A stretch of DNA of 64,000 nt from Zygnema cylindricum (taxonomy: Eukaryota; Streptophyta; Zygnematophyceae; Zygnematales; Zygnemataceae). The stretch covers positions 189,125 to 253,124 of the forward strand of contig JBBHKE010001907.1 of the NCBI GenBank assembly GCA_037447655.1. Reading direction: 5' to 3'. The position numbers and the translations under genes were made by a program. Positions 23,156 through 35,326 of the stretch are shown here, in pieces (position 1 is the stretch's first letter; each line of letters opens with the position of its first letter). Under the pieces are notes generated by a model. It made no database searches. It saw only the letters and a list, made by a program, of their open reading frames with translations, and had not been told where the DNA came from.

Positions 23156-23370
23156 TACACCGGTCGTCGTTATTGGAGTTAAAGTTTTTTGGCCACTTAA
23201 AAAAAAAAAAAATGTGCACATTAATAAAATCGTCGATCCGACGGCTGCTGCTGGAAAGCAAGATTCTCACCTTTCTTCTGGCGGTCTTCGATTGACAATC
23301 CGTCATGTGCGCGCGGAGAAAAGATGTTTTGAGTGGCAAAAAAAACTTTAACGCTAATAACGATGAGCTA
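23156..23370. mobile_element. Stowaway-like MITE copy (215 bp)
   Basis: Flanked by TA. The left end TACACCGGTCGTCGTTATTGG and the right end ACGCTAATAACGATGAGCTA are imperfect inverted repeats. The interior (AAGATTCTCAC, TGGCGGTC, GGAGAAAAGATGTTTTGAGTGG) aligns with 54509-54733 and 56464-56687. Confidence 0.6.
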
Positions 23371-24247
23371 TGTAGTTAGGTCGGTTATGTCAGGGACAGA
23401 AGTCACAGAACCTTCCTTCGACGCCGTAGATTTCAATTTTCAAACCTGTTCGAGTGACGTCATGCAAAACCTCATGAGAATGAGTTTACTCTTTAGACGC
23501 GTTGTCAGGTATTAAGGGTGAATACCGTAATTTAGAGCATTGGAAAGTATGTGGTTAAAAACAGCAAAAATCTTTTCTCAAATGTAAATCCACGATGCGC
23601 ACTTGGTATCGGACGGTACTTTAACATCTGGAGCGTCCATTTCGCCTTCAGCGCTCCCACCGACAGGCATCTCAGATATTCAAGTAGAATCTCGCAGTGC
23701 CAAAGCCACGAATGTTATAGGTTCGGTATGCGACAGTGACCCAGACCAGCGCCGGAGCGACTAGACTGTACCGTACCGTTATGAATGCACTGTACTTTCA
23801 TGATTTTGCCTCACCATTTTTCAACACCGAGAAGAGCTATACCGTCCGATTACAGGTTCAAGAAATATATTTGTCGTTTTAGCGTTAGTGAAGTTATTTT
23901 TGCCGGTTTGTAGCGCTTTTTAGCGTTACCTTTACGTACGATAAAGGATTTTAAATCAATAAATTGTTTAGGCAAAAATAACAATCAAGGACCTGGAAGT
24001 CTTTTAGTGTACGTACTAAAGGAGAAAGACGCTGAGGGCAAAATTTCGGTGGAGTGCAAAGAATATTGTCATTAGAATTAGTCAGCGGACATTCCAGCTG
24101 TAGGATTTTTTGGGGAAATACCGAATCTAAAGAACGAAGTTTTCATCATCGGCGGCCCCCTCTTGATTTTGGAAGTACGAAGGGCCGTGTGTAAAAGCCC
24201 CTTTTCCCCCGGCTTCCGGAAAATATCCCCACCGTGCCCGTTACTGT

Positions 24248-24253
24248 CACGTG
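24248..24253. promoter_or_regulatory. G-box CACGTG upstream of PHS1
   Basis: A palindromic G-box core about 420 bp before the PHS1 start codon. Such boxes bind bZIP/bHLH factors in light, sugar and stress responses. One hexamer in 400 bp can occur by chance; regulatory use is inference. Confidence 0.35.
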
Positions 24254-24338
24254 TGAGACGCTCGCAAAAGCGACAGTGCCCTGTCCGGTCGGTTTCGCAC
24301 AGATGTCTGCCACCTGTCATATCTGCCGTTCGTTCCAT

Positions 24339-24346
24339 TACGTGGC
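24339..24346 (+). promoter_or_regulatory. ABRE-like TACGTGGC upstream of PHS1
   Basis: Matches the ABA-response element core ACGTGGC, 327 bp before the ATG and about 90 bp from the G-box. Paired ACGT elements are a common functional arrangement; this is inference from sequence alone. Confidence 0.35.
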
Positions 24347-24672
24347 TTCCTTCAACGACGATCTTTACTTCTGATTCGCTGCATTGACCATTTCTCGCCG
24401 TGATTGGCTGTTAACTTCCGCTGTTTTGCGGAACCATTCATTTTAACTCGCCATTCTGCGAATTAGGTACCATTCGGCCGAACTGGAAAAGGGACACCGC
24501 GAGAAATATCGCAGATTTCGTTTCTAGAATTATAGGAACGTGATGCTATATTTTTATCATTCTCCGCAACTTTGAACATTGTAGGAACTCCGCGAGCATC
24601 TTGGACAGTAGCTTGAAAAGCATTTTGCATTGCAGCTCGGACATCCACTTGTAGTGTATGGTATAGGCAGCC

Positions 24673-27600
24673 ATGGCTTCTCTCTGCAATCAGCTGGTTT
24701 CGTCTCCTATCGTAGCAAATGAAATTGTTAAGGGAACTGATTCTGGAAGGTCTTGCAGCCAAGAGGTCCGAAGTAGTTTTGTAGGACAAAGTCTCCGATC
24801 TCGCAGCAAGACTTCTCGCAGCACAAAAGTGAATGCTAGTTCGTTTGTGGTGAAGAATGTGGCAAGTGAGCCCAGATCTGCTCCAGCTAGTACTAATGGA
24901 GGTACTCACATGTCCATTCTGTCCATGCTAAACGTTTAACATTATCCTTCTTGTATATTTTAGTCAGTTATTACAGCGGATTGTTTTTTTGCTTTGTTCC
25001 TCTGTAGAAGTAACCATTTTGTGCCATTTAATTGGATCTCTTGCATTGTTAACTGCTTTCCAATCGATTGCTCCTTTGAACGTGATCTCACCATTGCTAT
25101 TGTTTATTTAGTTTACTTCTGTTTTTGATTTCTTTTGCCATAATAAGTGTCTCCTCTAGCAGCGTGGTGGAAAAGTCTCTTTTTTGTAGCATTTTGTCGA
25201 GATCCAATGTGGTGTGCTGTATAGATCTGCCTATCCTGGTCTTGTTCCGCATGACATAATTTTGAAAGTTTATTTGTTCTTGCAGCTACTCCTAGAGCCG
25301 ATGATGCTTTTGCCATAGCTGCAAACATCAAGTATCACGCTGAATATACTCCTTCGTTTTCATATGGAAGTTTTGAGACTCAACAAGCTTATCTTGCAAC
25401 TGCTCAGAGCATTCGTGATATTCTGATCCAACGTTGGAATCTGACTTTCGATCATTTCGAGAAAACTAATCCTAAAATGATTTACTACTTGTCCATGGAG
25501 TTTCTTCAGGTGATGCTGCTATTTATCTTGTTGTCTGTTTCTAGGTCGACTCACGCGAATGCTAAGGCCTCCACCATCTTAAAGCAATGTCAATCTTAGT
25601 TTCTCTCATCTGGTTTTATCCCTTCAGGTGGGAACTAACTTTTTGCTGCATTGATTTGTATTTTGTCTCAGGGACGCGCCTTGATCAATTCTTTAGGAAA
25701 TTTGGGCGTGACTGATTCATACTCTCAGGCCCTTCAGAAGCTTGGAGTCGCATTGGAGGATTTGGTGGAAGCGGTAAGTTTCTCTGTATTTTGTTGAAGT
25801 TGCTGTGCTACTACTTATGCTGTAAGTCTCTGAAATTGAGGATATCTTTGCCAAACCTCACTGATCGGATTTTTATAGTTTTGTACTAACACTCAGTTTT
25901 TCGGAAAATGCGCAGGAACCCAATGCTGCACTTGGCAATGGTGGTCTCGGGCGTCTGGCTTCATGTTTCCTCGATTCCATCGCTACACTCAACTATCCTG
26001 GTTGGGGTTATGGCCTGCGTTACAAATATGGCCTGTTCAAGCAGGCTATCAGTGAAGCAGGGCAAGTTGAAATGGCTGAGCCCTGGCTGGAGGTAATTGT
26101 AATGTGCTTTAATGAAAATGAACGTCGAAGCTGTTTTTTCCCTTTTTCCGTCTTTACAATGTGCACCTAACATTAACTTTCTCTGTGGCAGACTGGAACA
26201 CCTTGGGAGATCGTCAGACATGACATTTCCTACCCGATTAAATTTTTTGGGGAAGTAGTTGATGGAAAATGGGTTGGTGGTGAGAATGTGAAGGCCGTTG
26301 CCTATGACGTCCCTATTCCTGGTTACAGGTAATACTTTCATGCTCTTGGGCGTTTCAAGAATGTTGATCCTGTTCTGGCCTATTTTCAATCTCTTTGATG
26401 GTTTTTTAAACTCCCTCTCAGGGTCGATTTGCAGGATTGTCTGTGTCTGTAAGTACGCTATTCACATTTTTCCTGAGGGGTTTGCAGAACTAAGAACTGC
26501 ATCAGTTTACGATTGTGGCAAGCTGTTGCACCATCTTCTGATTTTGACTTAGCGGCTTTTAATAACGGCGAGCATGAAAAAGCAGCGTTTGCTCAGGCAA
26601 ACGCAGAGAAGGTATGGGTCTGATTTTGAATAATTGTGTGTTAATTTTGTATACTGACTCTCTGTTGTCATGGATGACAGCTTGTCTCTTAGGGTTTTTT
26701 TAGTAACTTTTTTGTTTCTTTCCAATTTCATTTGTTCACATTCTCCTTTATTCGGTGGCGATGATTATCTGTGCATTGGTCTTCCATGTAATGCAGCTTT
26801 TCATGCTTGTTTTGGGGTTGTTGCGCCAGATTTGCTCTGTCCTGTACCCGGGTGACAGCAGCATCGAAGGAAAGGAGCTTCGTTTGAAGCAGCAATACAT
26901 GCTCTGCAGTGCCTCTATCCAGGTATAGTCTAACAGTGGATTTTTATGAGCTCTGTATCTGGCATTTCTGGCGCACTAATCCTAGCACTTAAACCTGTGT
27001 GATTTTGTGTAAGTTTCTGTACTGTCCAGCGATTACTGGCAAGTATTGCCAGTGACTGAGTAATTTTTTTTTTAAATTATCATATTCTCAAATTGGTGTT
27101 ATTAGGCTGGAAAGGTTGCATTCCTGTTCTATAATCTTATTTTGCATTTTCTACTGTCGCTGTTTTCAATGACTACCAGCTTATTTTTACAATCCAATGT
27201 ATTTCAGGACATTCTTGCAACTTTCGAGCGGCGAAGTGGGCCTGGTGGAACTGTATGGGCAGACTTGCCTAATAAGGTTGCTGTTCAGATGAATGACACG
27301 CATCCAACATTATGTGGACCCGAGATTCTTCGTATTCTTATTGACGAGAAAGGTTTAACATGGGAAGAGGCATTCCCGATCACGCAAGCGTGAGTATTTC
27401 ATCTTTCTATTAAAGCCCGACTGACAATATTTTTATTTTTCCCTCTGTTGGCTATTTGAACTCGGTTACCTGGCAGAATTTTACCTGTTGTTGAATTAAC
27501 TAGTGGTATTTAGGTCTGTTGTGTTTGTTTATCTTTAATTTTTATCTCTTAGTTCTTGATGAGCTCTTAAGGTATGATTTTTAAAAATATTGAAAAATAT

Positions 27601-30600
27601 TTTACTTGTTTCAGTACTATCGCCTACACCAACCACACAGTTCTTCCAGAGGCTCTGGAGAAGTGGCCATTGGACCTCATCAAGAAGTTGATGCCCCGCC
27701 ACTTGGAGATCATTGAGAAAATTGATGAACAGGTTTGTCCTCATTTATTCCTAGAATCAGTTTTCTTAGTCTCACCATGATTCCTTTACCCTTTCTGTAC
27801 TGCAATTTTTCTAGGTGTCAGTGTTTGACTCTTTCTTGCAATGTGATTTAAGTTTACTAGGCCCAGCATCTAGCTGATTGTTTGGAGCTCATCAATTGTC
27901 TTTTTGTGTTCTGTTGTTACAGTTCATCGAAGAGCTTGTTGCCTCATTGGGATCTGCTGAGAAAGAGGTGGTCTTGGCCAAAATTGAAAGCATGCGGGTG
28001 CTTGAGAATGTTGAGCTACCGGAGAGCGTGAAGTCTAAATTCGCTATTGCAGAGCCTGCAAAGGCTCTCGCGGAACTCGAGACAGAGGAAGAAGTGAAAC
28101 CCAAAAAGGAGGAGAAGAAAAAGCCAGGCTTGATTCGAATGGCTAACTTGGCAGTTATTGAGGGACATGCTGTGAATGGAGTGGCTGAGATCCACAGTGA
28201 AATTGTTAAGGATGAAGTCTTCAATGATTTCTACCAGGTCTGTTTGATTGTTTCATTTTATTTTTCCTAGAGCTTGTCTAGTTTCTTAGTCAAAATTCCC
28301 TGCGTTTTTTTTTTATCTGCATGTGGTTACGCCTCACCTGTTTTGTTAATTTCGTTCAGGATGCTCTTTTGCTAAGCTTTGAACTGTTGATTATCACTGT
28401 ATTGTTGCAGTTATGGCCAGAGAAGTTCCAAAACAAGACAAATGGTGTTACTCCAAGACGCTGGATGAGCTTCTGTAATCCAGAAATGAGCAAAGTCATC
28501 ACTAAGTGGCTCGGAACTGAGGACTGGGTATTGAACGCAGATCTGTTGGCTGGCTTGAAGGAGGTACGGTTTAAGACTTTTTCATTGCGTTATTGCATTT
28601 GCTCCAAAGTTAAATTGTCGGCATGTTTTACTCTTGTTTTGCTCTCGAGGTTTGTCTGATTGTCTACTCCTCTATTTGCAGTTTGCGGACAACAAGGAGT
28701 TCAAGGCTGAATGGGTAGCTGCAAAAGTGGCCCGCAAGGAAATTCTTGCAACCTACTTGAAGGAGAAAACAGGATATGAAGTCAACAAGAACGCCCTCTT
28801 TGACATTCAGGTAATCACTCCTTCTGACATATCTTTTGCAGTTCTGAATGTTTGAGTGACTTCACGACTCACTTCAACTAAGGCTATTTCTTGTAGGTAG
28901 GCTTACGTTTCATTTTATCCGTCTAAGCCTACCAGTGTTTCTAGGAGATTTTTCAATGTTCTTGCTGTCGGTCTTCGCAGAAGCTTGGCTCATTGTAAAT
29001 GCATAGTGCTAATTAATTTAAGTGACTTTTCACCCGAATTTTTCAATATCTTAGGTCTTTTTCTTTTTTGAAACCTCAGCTCTTAATCAGCCCAGATGTT
29101 ATTTCTAGAAATGTAGATCAAGTGGCGGAGTATTTCAGTCCATCTTTCTGAGCCTCTTGTCTTTCCAGCGGGGCTAGTTAAAGAGTTTTGAGCAATTTCA
29201 AGGCATTGTTTCTGTTGATGTCGTCACATTTGTTAGTTCAAATTTGATTGCTGAGCTTTTTTCTCTTGTGGCTTTTTTTTAGGAGTTGATTACATTGTTG
29301 ATTTAGACTGTTTGGCTTGAAATAAATAGACTGTGACTGCATTTTCCTCTTGACACTAATTTTTAACCAAAACTATTCTGGGTTTGTTTTGATGCAGGTT
29401 AAGCGTATACATGAGTACAAGAGACAACTCTTGAATATTATGGGTATCATTTACCGTTATAAGAAGATGAAGGAGCTTTCACCTGAGGAGAGGAAAGCCA
29501 AATATGTTCCCAGAGTGTGTTTGTTCGGAGGCAAGGCATTTGCTACATACTGGCAGGCTAAGCGAATTGTTAAACTTATTACAGATGTTGGGCGATTAGT
29601 GAACAACGACCCAGAAATTGGGGATTTGTTGAAGGTGAGCTATTTTGTTTGAAGGAGGTATCTTGAGGCATTGGCCTGCATGTGTGCCAAAGTAGGTAAC
29701 CTCAGTTTGAAAATCAGTTTGATATGGAGGAGGAGGAGGTCACTTAATGCAATTTTTTTACTTTGCAGGTTATTTTTGTCCCTGACTACAATGTCAGTGT
29801 GGCGGAGGTTTTGATTCCTGCAAGTGAGCTGTCTCAGCACATCAGGTACAACATCTGACCCCATGCTTTTTGTTATTGAAGAGTCTGAATTTCAAAGAAT
29901 GCACATCATGCATCAGATTGTGCATGGTAAATCGTAATAATTTTTTGTTGATGAATTATTAATTTCAAAGAATGCACCTCGTATGTCAGATTGTGCATTG
30001 TAAATGGTAGTAACTGAATGAAAGTAACTAGGGCTTTTGTTCTAGCCATTTGACGGTGCTGCTCTTTTCTTGTCCATTGCAGTACTGCTGGTATGGAAGC
30101 GAGTGGTACAAGCAACATGAAGTTTTCCATGAATGGATGTATTTTGATCGGAACCCTCGATGGTGCCAATGTGGAGATCCGAGAAGAAGTTGGAGAAGAT
30201 AACTTTTTCCTATTTGGAGCTTACGCAAATGAGATTGCAGGTCTTCGAGTAGCACGATCTAAGGGCGAGGTAAGGGTCATCTTGATGCTGTTCCTTTTTG
30301 GTGGATGGTGTCTGGTGGCCACTAACAGCTTTTTCATTTGGATGAGGTAGACCTCCTAAATCAGGAATCAAGATATGGTCCATCCAGGCTGTTTTATGCT
30401 ATCAATGCCAGATGCTGTAAGACTCCTATGTTCATGATTATTGATTCAAACAGGGTGAAATGGACATGATTTCTGATGCATGATATACTGTGTGTTTCCT
30501 TTGGTACAGTTTGTCCCTGATCCACGATTTGAGGAGGTGAAGGAGTACATTAGGTCAGGTGTGTTTGGGGAATACGACTACAATGAATTATTGGGTTCCT

Positions 30601-30959
30601 TGGAAGGCAATGAGGGCTTTGGCCGTGGTGACTATTTTCTTGTCGGTTACGACTTCCCAGCCTACATTGAGTGCCAGGACAAGGTTGACGAGGCCTACAG
30701 AGATCAAGAGGTGGGTTGCTCTTATTCAGTAACAAGAACTGTACTACATTCTTTGAAGATTTGCTTTTATAAGAATCGCACTTTCGTAAAATTGTGTTTC
30801 CTGGTTTCTGATGTGAGGTTATCTGTTGATTGTGATTAACAGGCTTGGACACGATCTTCTATTTTGAACACAGCAAATTCCGGAAAGTTTAGCAGTGATC
30901 GAACTATTCACCAGTATGCCAATGAGATTTGGGGCATCTCGCCATCCCCAGTTGCGTGA
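24673..30959 (+). CDS. PHS1: Plastidial alpha-1,4-glucan phosphorylase (Pho1 type)
   Basis: Seventeen exons: 24673-24901, 25286-25509, 25672-25773, 25916-26092, 26192-26328, 26488-26611, 26830-26922, 27208-27389, 27615-27732, 27923-28237, 28411-28563, 28682-28810, 29398-29634, 29769-29845, 30083-30269, 30510-30710, 30843-30959. All introns are GT-AG and phases agree; the sum is 2802 nt, 933 residues. The enzyme reversibly transfers glucose between glucan and glucose-1-phosphate with pyridoxal phosphate. Seen: Ser-rich leader (about 1-70, likely transit peptide), [44 protein letters not shown], and [14 protein letters not shown] with the PLP lysine near K779. A charged Glu/Lys insertion (about residues 480-525) splits the catalytic core, marking the plastid Pho1 form; it is shorter than in many seed plants. 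No frame break seen. Confidence 0.95.
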
Positions 30960-33240
30960 ATGGGAAGGTGTTTTTAGACATTGATAGCAAAGAGTACATC
31001 TATTGAGAAAGGGCTGCCAATTTATTAAAGTTGACACTGCGATATCCAAAAGCAGTTCTCGTATCTAGCAAATAATGCCGAGGCTTCTGAGTAGAAATGT
31101 TTGGCTTTGGTCTGTTTCATTTGGTAAATACGAGCAGTCTCTATCTGAGGTTTTGTGTAATGTATTCTGTCCATTTTTATTAGCTAAGAGTATAAAGAAT
31201 CACGAGTTTACATCTAGATTGTTGGCAATGCACTTACAGAAGAGTTTCAAAGGCCTTTTTGGTAGATGGAATGTGGTTGTTTGTGGCCCATACTCAAATT
31301 AATTTGTAATGAAGTTACCAGTTGAACTATGGGTGAGTTATCCCATAGGGGTTTTCAAGCCTATCTCCAAAGCAATCATTTTTATGCTCTATCATCATCA
31401 TCTTTCAGTGTCTTTTGTGTGACGTACTGGTTGATTTTGACAGGGTTTTACACACTTGAAGTAATCTAAGTAAATGCCTTTCTGACTGAAGTTAATTTGA
31501 CTAATAATAACCAAAGAAGAAAAGAACCCTGCTGGATTTTTCGCAGTGAAAGGATAATGAGAAGAATCATAGATCAGACGTATCCCCATTGTAAAGGGGA
31601 CAGCAAGTTGTCAGAACTATGGTGTAGATATCTTTGTGCCAATTGGACAAGGATTGGGAGGTTGTCTAAATTATAACAATGGAAACGATTGTGAATTGGT
31701 GAAGAAAACCACTAATTTTATGATGAAGATTTTACAGTGACAAAATAATGTGGCATCTCATCATCATTATGTGTTGCACAAGTACCCACATTATGACACC
31801 CGCATTTGAAAATGTAATTCCGTAATAGGGGGCAAAATACAAAAATTTCCAGCTGAAGATGATTACTGTATCACCTTCTGTCATGTCTTGATTTGGTGTT
31901 TCTTTATCGTCAGCCCCATACCTTCAACCGCAGCAGCCCTGGCTCGGAACGTACGTTATTGATGAATTGATTCATTTCCTTCTGAATAGCCGTCTCTGAT
32001 GTCTAAATAGCCGTCTCTGGTGCGCCGTTCTGCCCAATTTTGATCCGAAGTATACCGGGTTTCGTCGCTTTCCAATCCCTAAGCTCTTTTTCCACCATTC
32101 GCAACATCAATGTATCTCACCGACCGCCAGCCTATCAGGGCGGCCAAGATGCTCACACGTCGGACAGACCTGCTTGCTGACGATCTCGTGCAGTAAATCA
32201 GATTTGGGGCGGACGCAGCAAAAGGCCAAAAGCTGTCTTAGGGAATCTAAAAGTGGGCGCAACTCATCGTACCTTTCCTCAAAAACGTTTTTTATTGCTA
32301 CGGAAATTATTGTACGACTCGGCGCCATTCCAACGTAAAGCAGCATTTGAAACTAGATGTTCGAAACGTGAAACGTTCTCTACATTACAATGCGTACAGT
32401 CGTATCATACGAAAATCCGAAATCATGAATGATGCGGAGAATTGAACCAGATTTTCTGATAAAACTGTAGTGGACGTTAAAATAATAAAATATAGTAGCA
32501 CGACCAACAATATGTTTTGTGGAATCTCATATTCGATTCTAATACGTTTCATTTTATTTTATAGGCTAAAAACATAAAAATAAATACATACTTGAAATAG
32601 AAACATTGGGGATAACAACTTGGGTAATTAAACCTAACATTCCTAGAGGTTTATTAAATCAAATGGTTGCATTCTCTATTTAGTGTAGACCAAAAATTGG
32701 TACCATTAAACATGTGAAATTCTAAAATTGGTGCATCGCCATGCGAGAGAATTTAATATTTTTGTATTTTTTAATTTAGTTATGAGAAACTACAGTGTGA
32801 AACAACACTAAAATTCAGCAATGAATAAAACAGTATTGATATTCATCACTGAGAAAAAAAAAGCACAATACTAAAAATGTGCACATTGAGAAACAATCTT
32901 AATTAATCACTAAAAATAGTGAAAATCCATCACCGAAAAACAGGAGTAAAAACAACGCACTAAAATACACCACTGAGAAACATTACTAAAAAAACACATT
33001 ACTAAAAAAAAACACTACTAAAAAAAAATGTACTAAAACGCACAGCTTGGTTCGGTAATTACAGAGATTTTGCTATAGTTTATGATGTTCCCCCATAAAT
33101 TGTGAAAAAATAATCCTAGTCATTCTGTACTATTTATGATTCATCTTTGACGTACACGTCGCATCGTTCCGTACGAGAGGATTTCCAATAGAACATAGTG
33201 GAATCTATTTCGTTGTCGGGACTCGCGACGTCAACATTAA
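30960..33240. other. Intergenic region downstream of PHS1
   Basis: 30960-31300 is presumably the PHS1 3' UTR and flank. 31900-32350 has coding-like texture on the minus strand (listed separately). 32820-33050 is A-rich with degenerate repeats of CACTAAAA/ACTAAAAAAA. Nothing else is recognised. Confidence 0.5.
31930..32346 (-). pseudogene. Unrecognised coding-like remnant
   Basis: A 79-codon minus-strand ORF (32107-32346) contains ERYDELRPLLDSLRQLLAFC and CPTCEHLGRPDRL. Beyond its stop, another frame continues with coding-like residues (LRMVEKELRDWKATKPGILR, MNQFINNVRSEPGLLRLKVW). This suggests a frameshifted or spliced gene remnant. I recognise no family, and a spurious ORF cannot be excluded. 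Confidence 0.25.
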
Positions 33241-34203
33241 GGGTACTTTCGCATGTGCTAAAGTTACAGTTATTTTCTGTCGTTTTCCTCCATAACTTAG
33301 AAAAAAACGAGAAAATCCGCAGCCGTACCAAAAAAATGAAATTGATACCGTACAAGTTGCGTTACCTTACAACTTTAAATGTACTACAATTTGTTGTCTT
33401 GCGCGAAACAGTTTGTCATTTAGCGCATTTCGACCCAATTTCGCGTCCTTCCAGCTCATCTTCAAACTTTATATAAAATCACCTTGCGACGTGATTTTAA
33501 ATAAAGTTCCACGAGTTAAACGAATAGGCAGATGCTGTCGCACGTGCCGGAAGTTTTTTACATTTTTTGAGCGCGGAGTACCAAAAAAAAAACCCACCGC
33601 ACGTTTCCAGCCTGTGCGTGACTTTTTTCCGTGGGCTTTTTTACGTACAGGGGCCGTGGAGGAGGTTTCGACCAACGGACGCCATTTCGCAAAAGCGAAG
33701 TCCGTGAAAGCGCCTCCCTCTCTCTCCTTCTCCCATTAACGCGTCTATCTCACAATTCTTGCAATGGAAAAAGGCAAGAAAGGTATCAAATGAAAGATTG
33801 ATAAAAAATGTTTATTTTGGCTGTCTTTTAGCTTATTTTGGTGGCAAGTAGAGTGAGAATGGAAGAAAAAACAAAATCGGAAAACCATGGTGGAATGTTT
33901 TGGAATTTGTGACGTCGACGCTATCATAAGTACGCATGACGTCAAAATGTCACGAACCCTAAACATCTACAATGTCACAAGTAGCTCCAAGTCTACAACC
34001 GTCTCTATTTTGTAAACGTTATCAATTGTCGGGAGTTTTGTACGCGTCTACAATCGTCACAAATTACACCCACGTCTACATCCGTCACAATCTAAAGTTA
34101 CGATTTCATTTTTTTACATACGAATGCTCTGAAAGATGTACGAAGAATCTTCGCTAAAAAACAAAGTAACAAGACTAAGCTTCGGTTACATGCGAAAGTA
34201 CCC
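33241..34203. mobile_element. PIF/Harbinger-like MITE (963 bp)
   Basis: Perfect 15-bp inverted termini GGGTACTTTCGCATG and CATGCGAAAGTACCC, flanked by TAA at 33238-33240 and 34204-34206. Rich in GTCTACA/GTCACAA words. A related, rearranged copy in reverse lies at 57545-58140 (GTGACGGTTGTAGACG, GTAGACGTCTACA). Confidence 0.8.
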
Positions 34204-34221
34204 TAAGGATTTGCCTGGTAA

Positions 34222-34345
34222 GGGTGACGTTCCATCAGACGAAAAATGAAGTTGTTTACAGTAATCGGGACCTCTCCATACTATACCGTACCTCTTATTT
34301 TGTTTTTGTACGCGAACAACGTTACAGAGAATCACGTTAGGGTTA
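34222..34345 (+). repeat. Fragment of the tandem PIF-like MITE family
   Basis: TAA followed by GGGTGACGTTCCATCAGACG, then GTACCTCTTATTTTGTTTTTG, matching the left ends of the elements at 5661 and 6394. The right end was not found, so the copy is truncated. Confidence 0.6.
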
Positions 34346-34436
34346 ACTTTCAGCAAAGTGGGGTACACCGAGTATCGCTATTATTGTAAAGTTTTTTTTC
34401 GCTTGTTTAATCATTTCTTCTCCATGTGCAATTCTC

Positions 34437-35326
34437 TAGTGTCGTGTATCGGTAAGGATTTGCTGATAATTGATATGGGCCTTTTTTCCGGGACCCGATA
34501 ATTGATATATTGGTACGATATATCGCTATCAGTTTTATCGCCGATAAGTAGCCGATAATATCGGCTACTTATCGGCGATAATGCCGATAACGATAACTAT
34601 CGGCGATAACTGTACGAACCGTACAGATAGCTGTACGGCATGTACACTCAACTGTACGTCTTATTCCCCCGACGCGCCCTACTAACAACCCTTGAGGTAC
34701 CTACCAATCAGATCATTTGTACAAGCCGAAAGTACACTAGCCGACATAAGATGTGTACGGCTTTAGTACGGCTCCAGTTAAAACGATGTACCTTTCACAT
34801 CCGACGCCGTGGCTTTGTCCCTTTATTTTTTTTGGGATCCACTGGAAACCTGCCACGTGTCAATCCGTCGGCTTTTTTGGCAAAAGCTGCCAAAAAAGCC
34901 ATTCCGAGATGTTGGCGCTCACGTTGACCGTCCGCTCGTATTTTCTCATTGAATGTCGTCCGTTCGATTCCGGCAGTGCGCATAATGTTATTTTGCATCC
35001 GTTGTACTTTGTGTCCGCCGTCTTTTTTATCGTTCCATGATAATCAGTTTATCGGTACAATTCTGTACGTTCCCGTAAAATTTATGTTCAGTTAACCGCC
35101 CAAAAAGTAATACAAAGTGCAACGTAATTTTTCGTCAAATTTCGTACATTTCCCGTAAAAAACCGTACATTTCTCGTAAATTTACCATTCAGTTTACCGG
35201 ACAGAAAGCACTCCGGACAGAAAGTACAGAAAGTACTAATATATCGGGACCGCTGACCGTTCGATAACCGATAACTATCAATATCGGTGTTATGGCGATA
35301 ATTTTTTTTACCGATACACAACACTA
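34437..35326. mobile_element. Larger hAT-like element with the 11997-type termini (890 bp)
   Basis: Ends TAGTGTCGTGTATCGGTAA and TTACCGATACACAACACTA match the MITE at 11997-12433 with one mismatch, and 34690-34870 is the reverse complement of that element's interior. No 8-bp duplication is visible, so the insertion is old or rearranged. It includes a perfect 23-bp-arm hairpin at 34535-34581. No transposase ORF. Confidence 0.7.
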
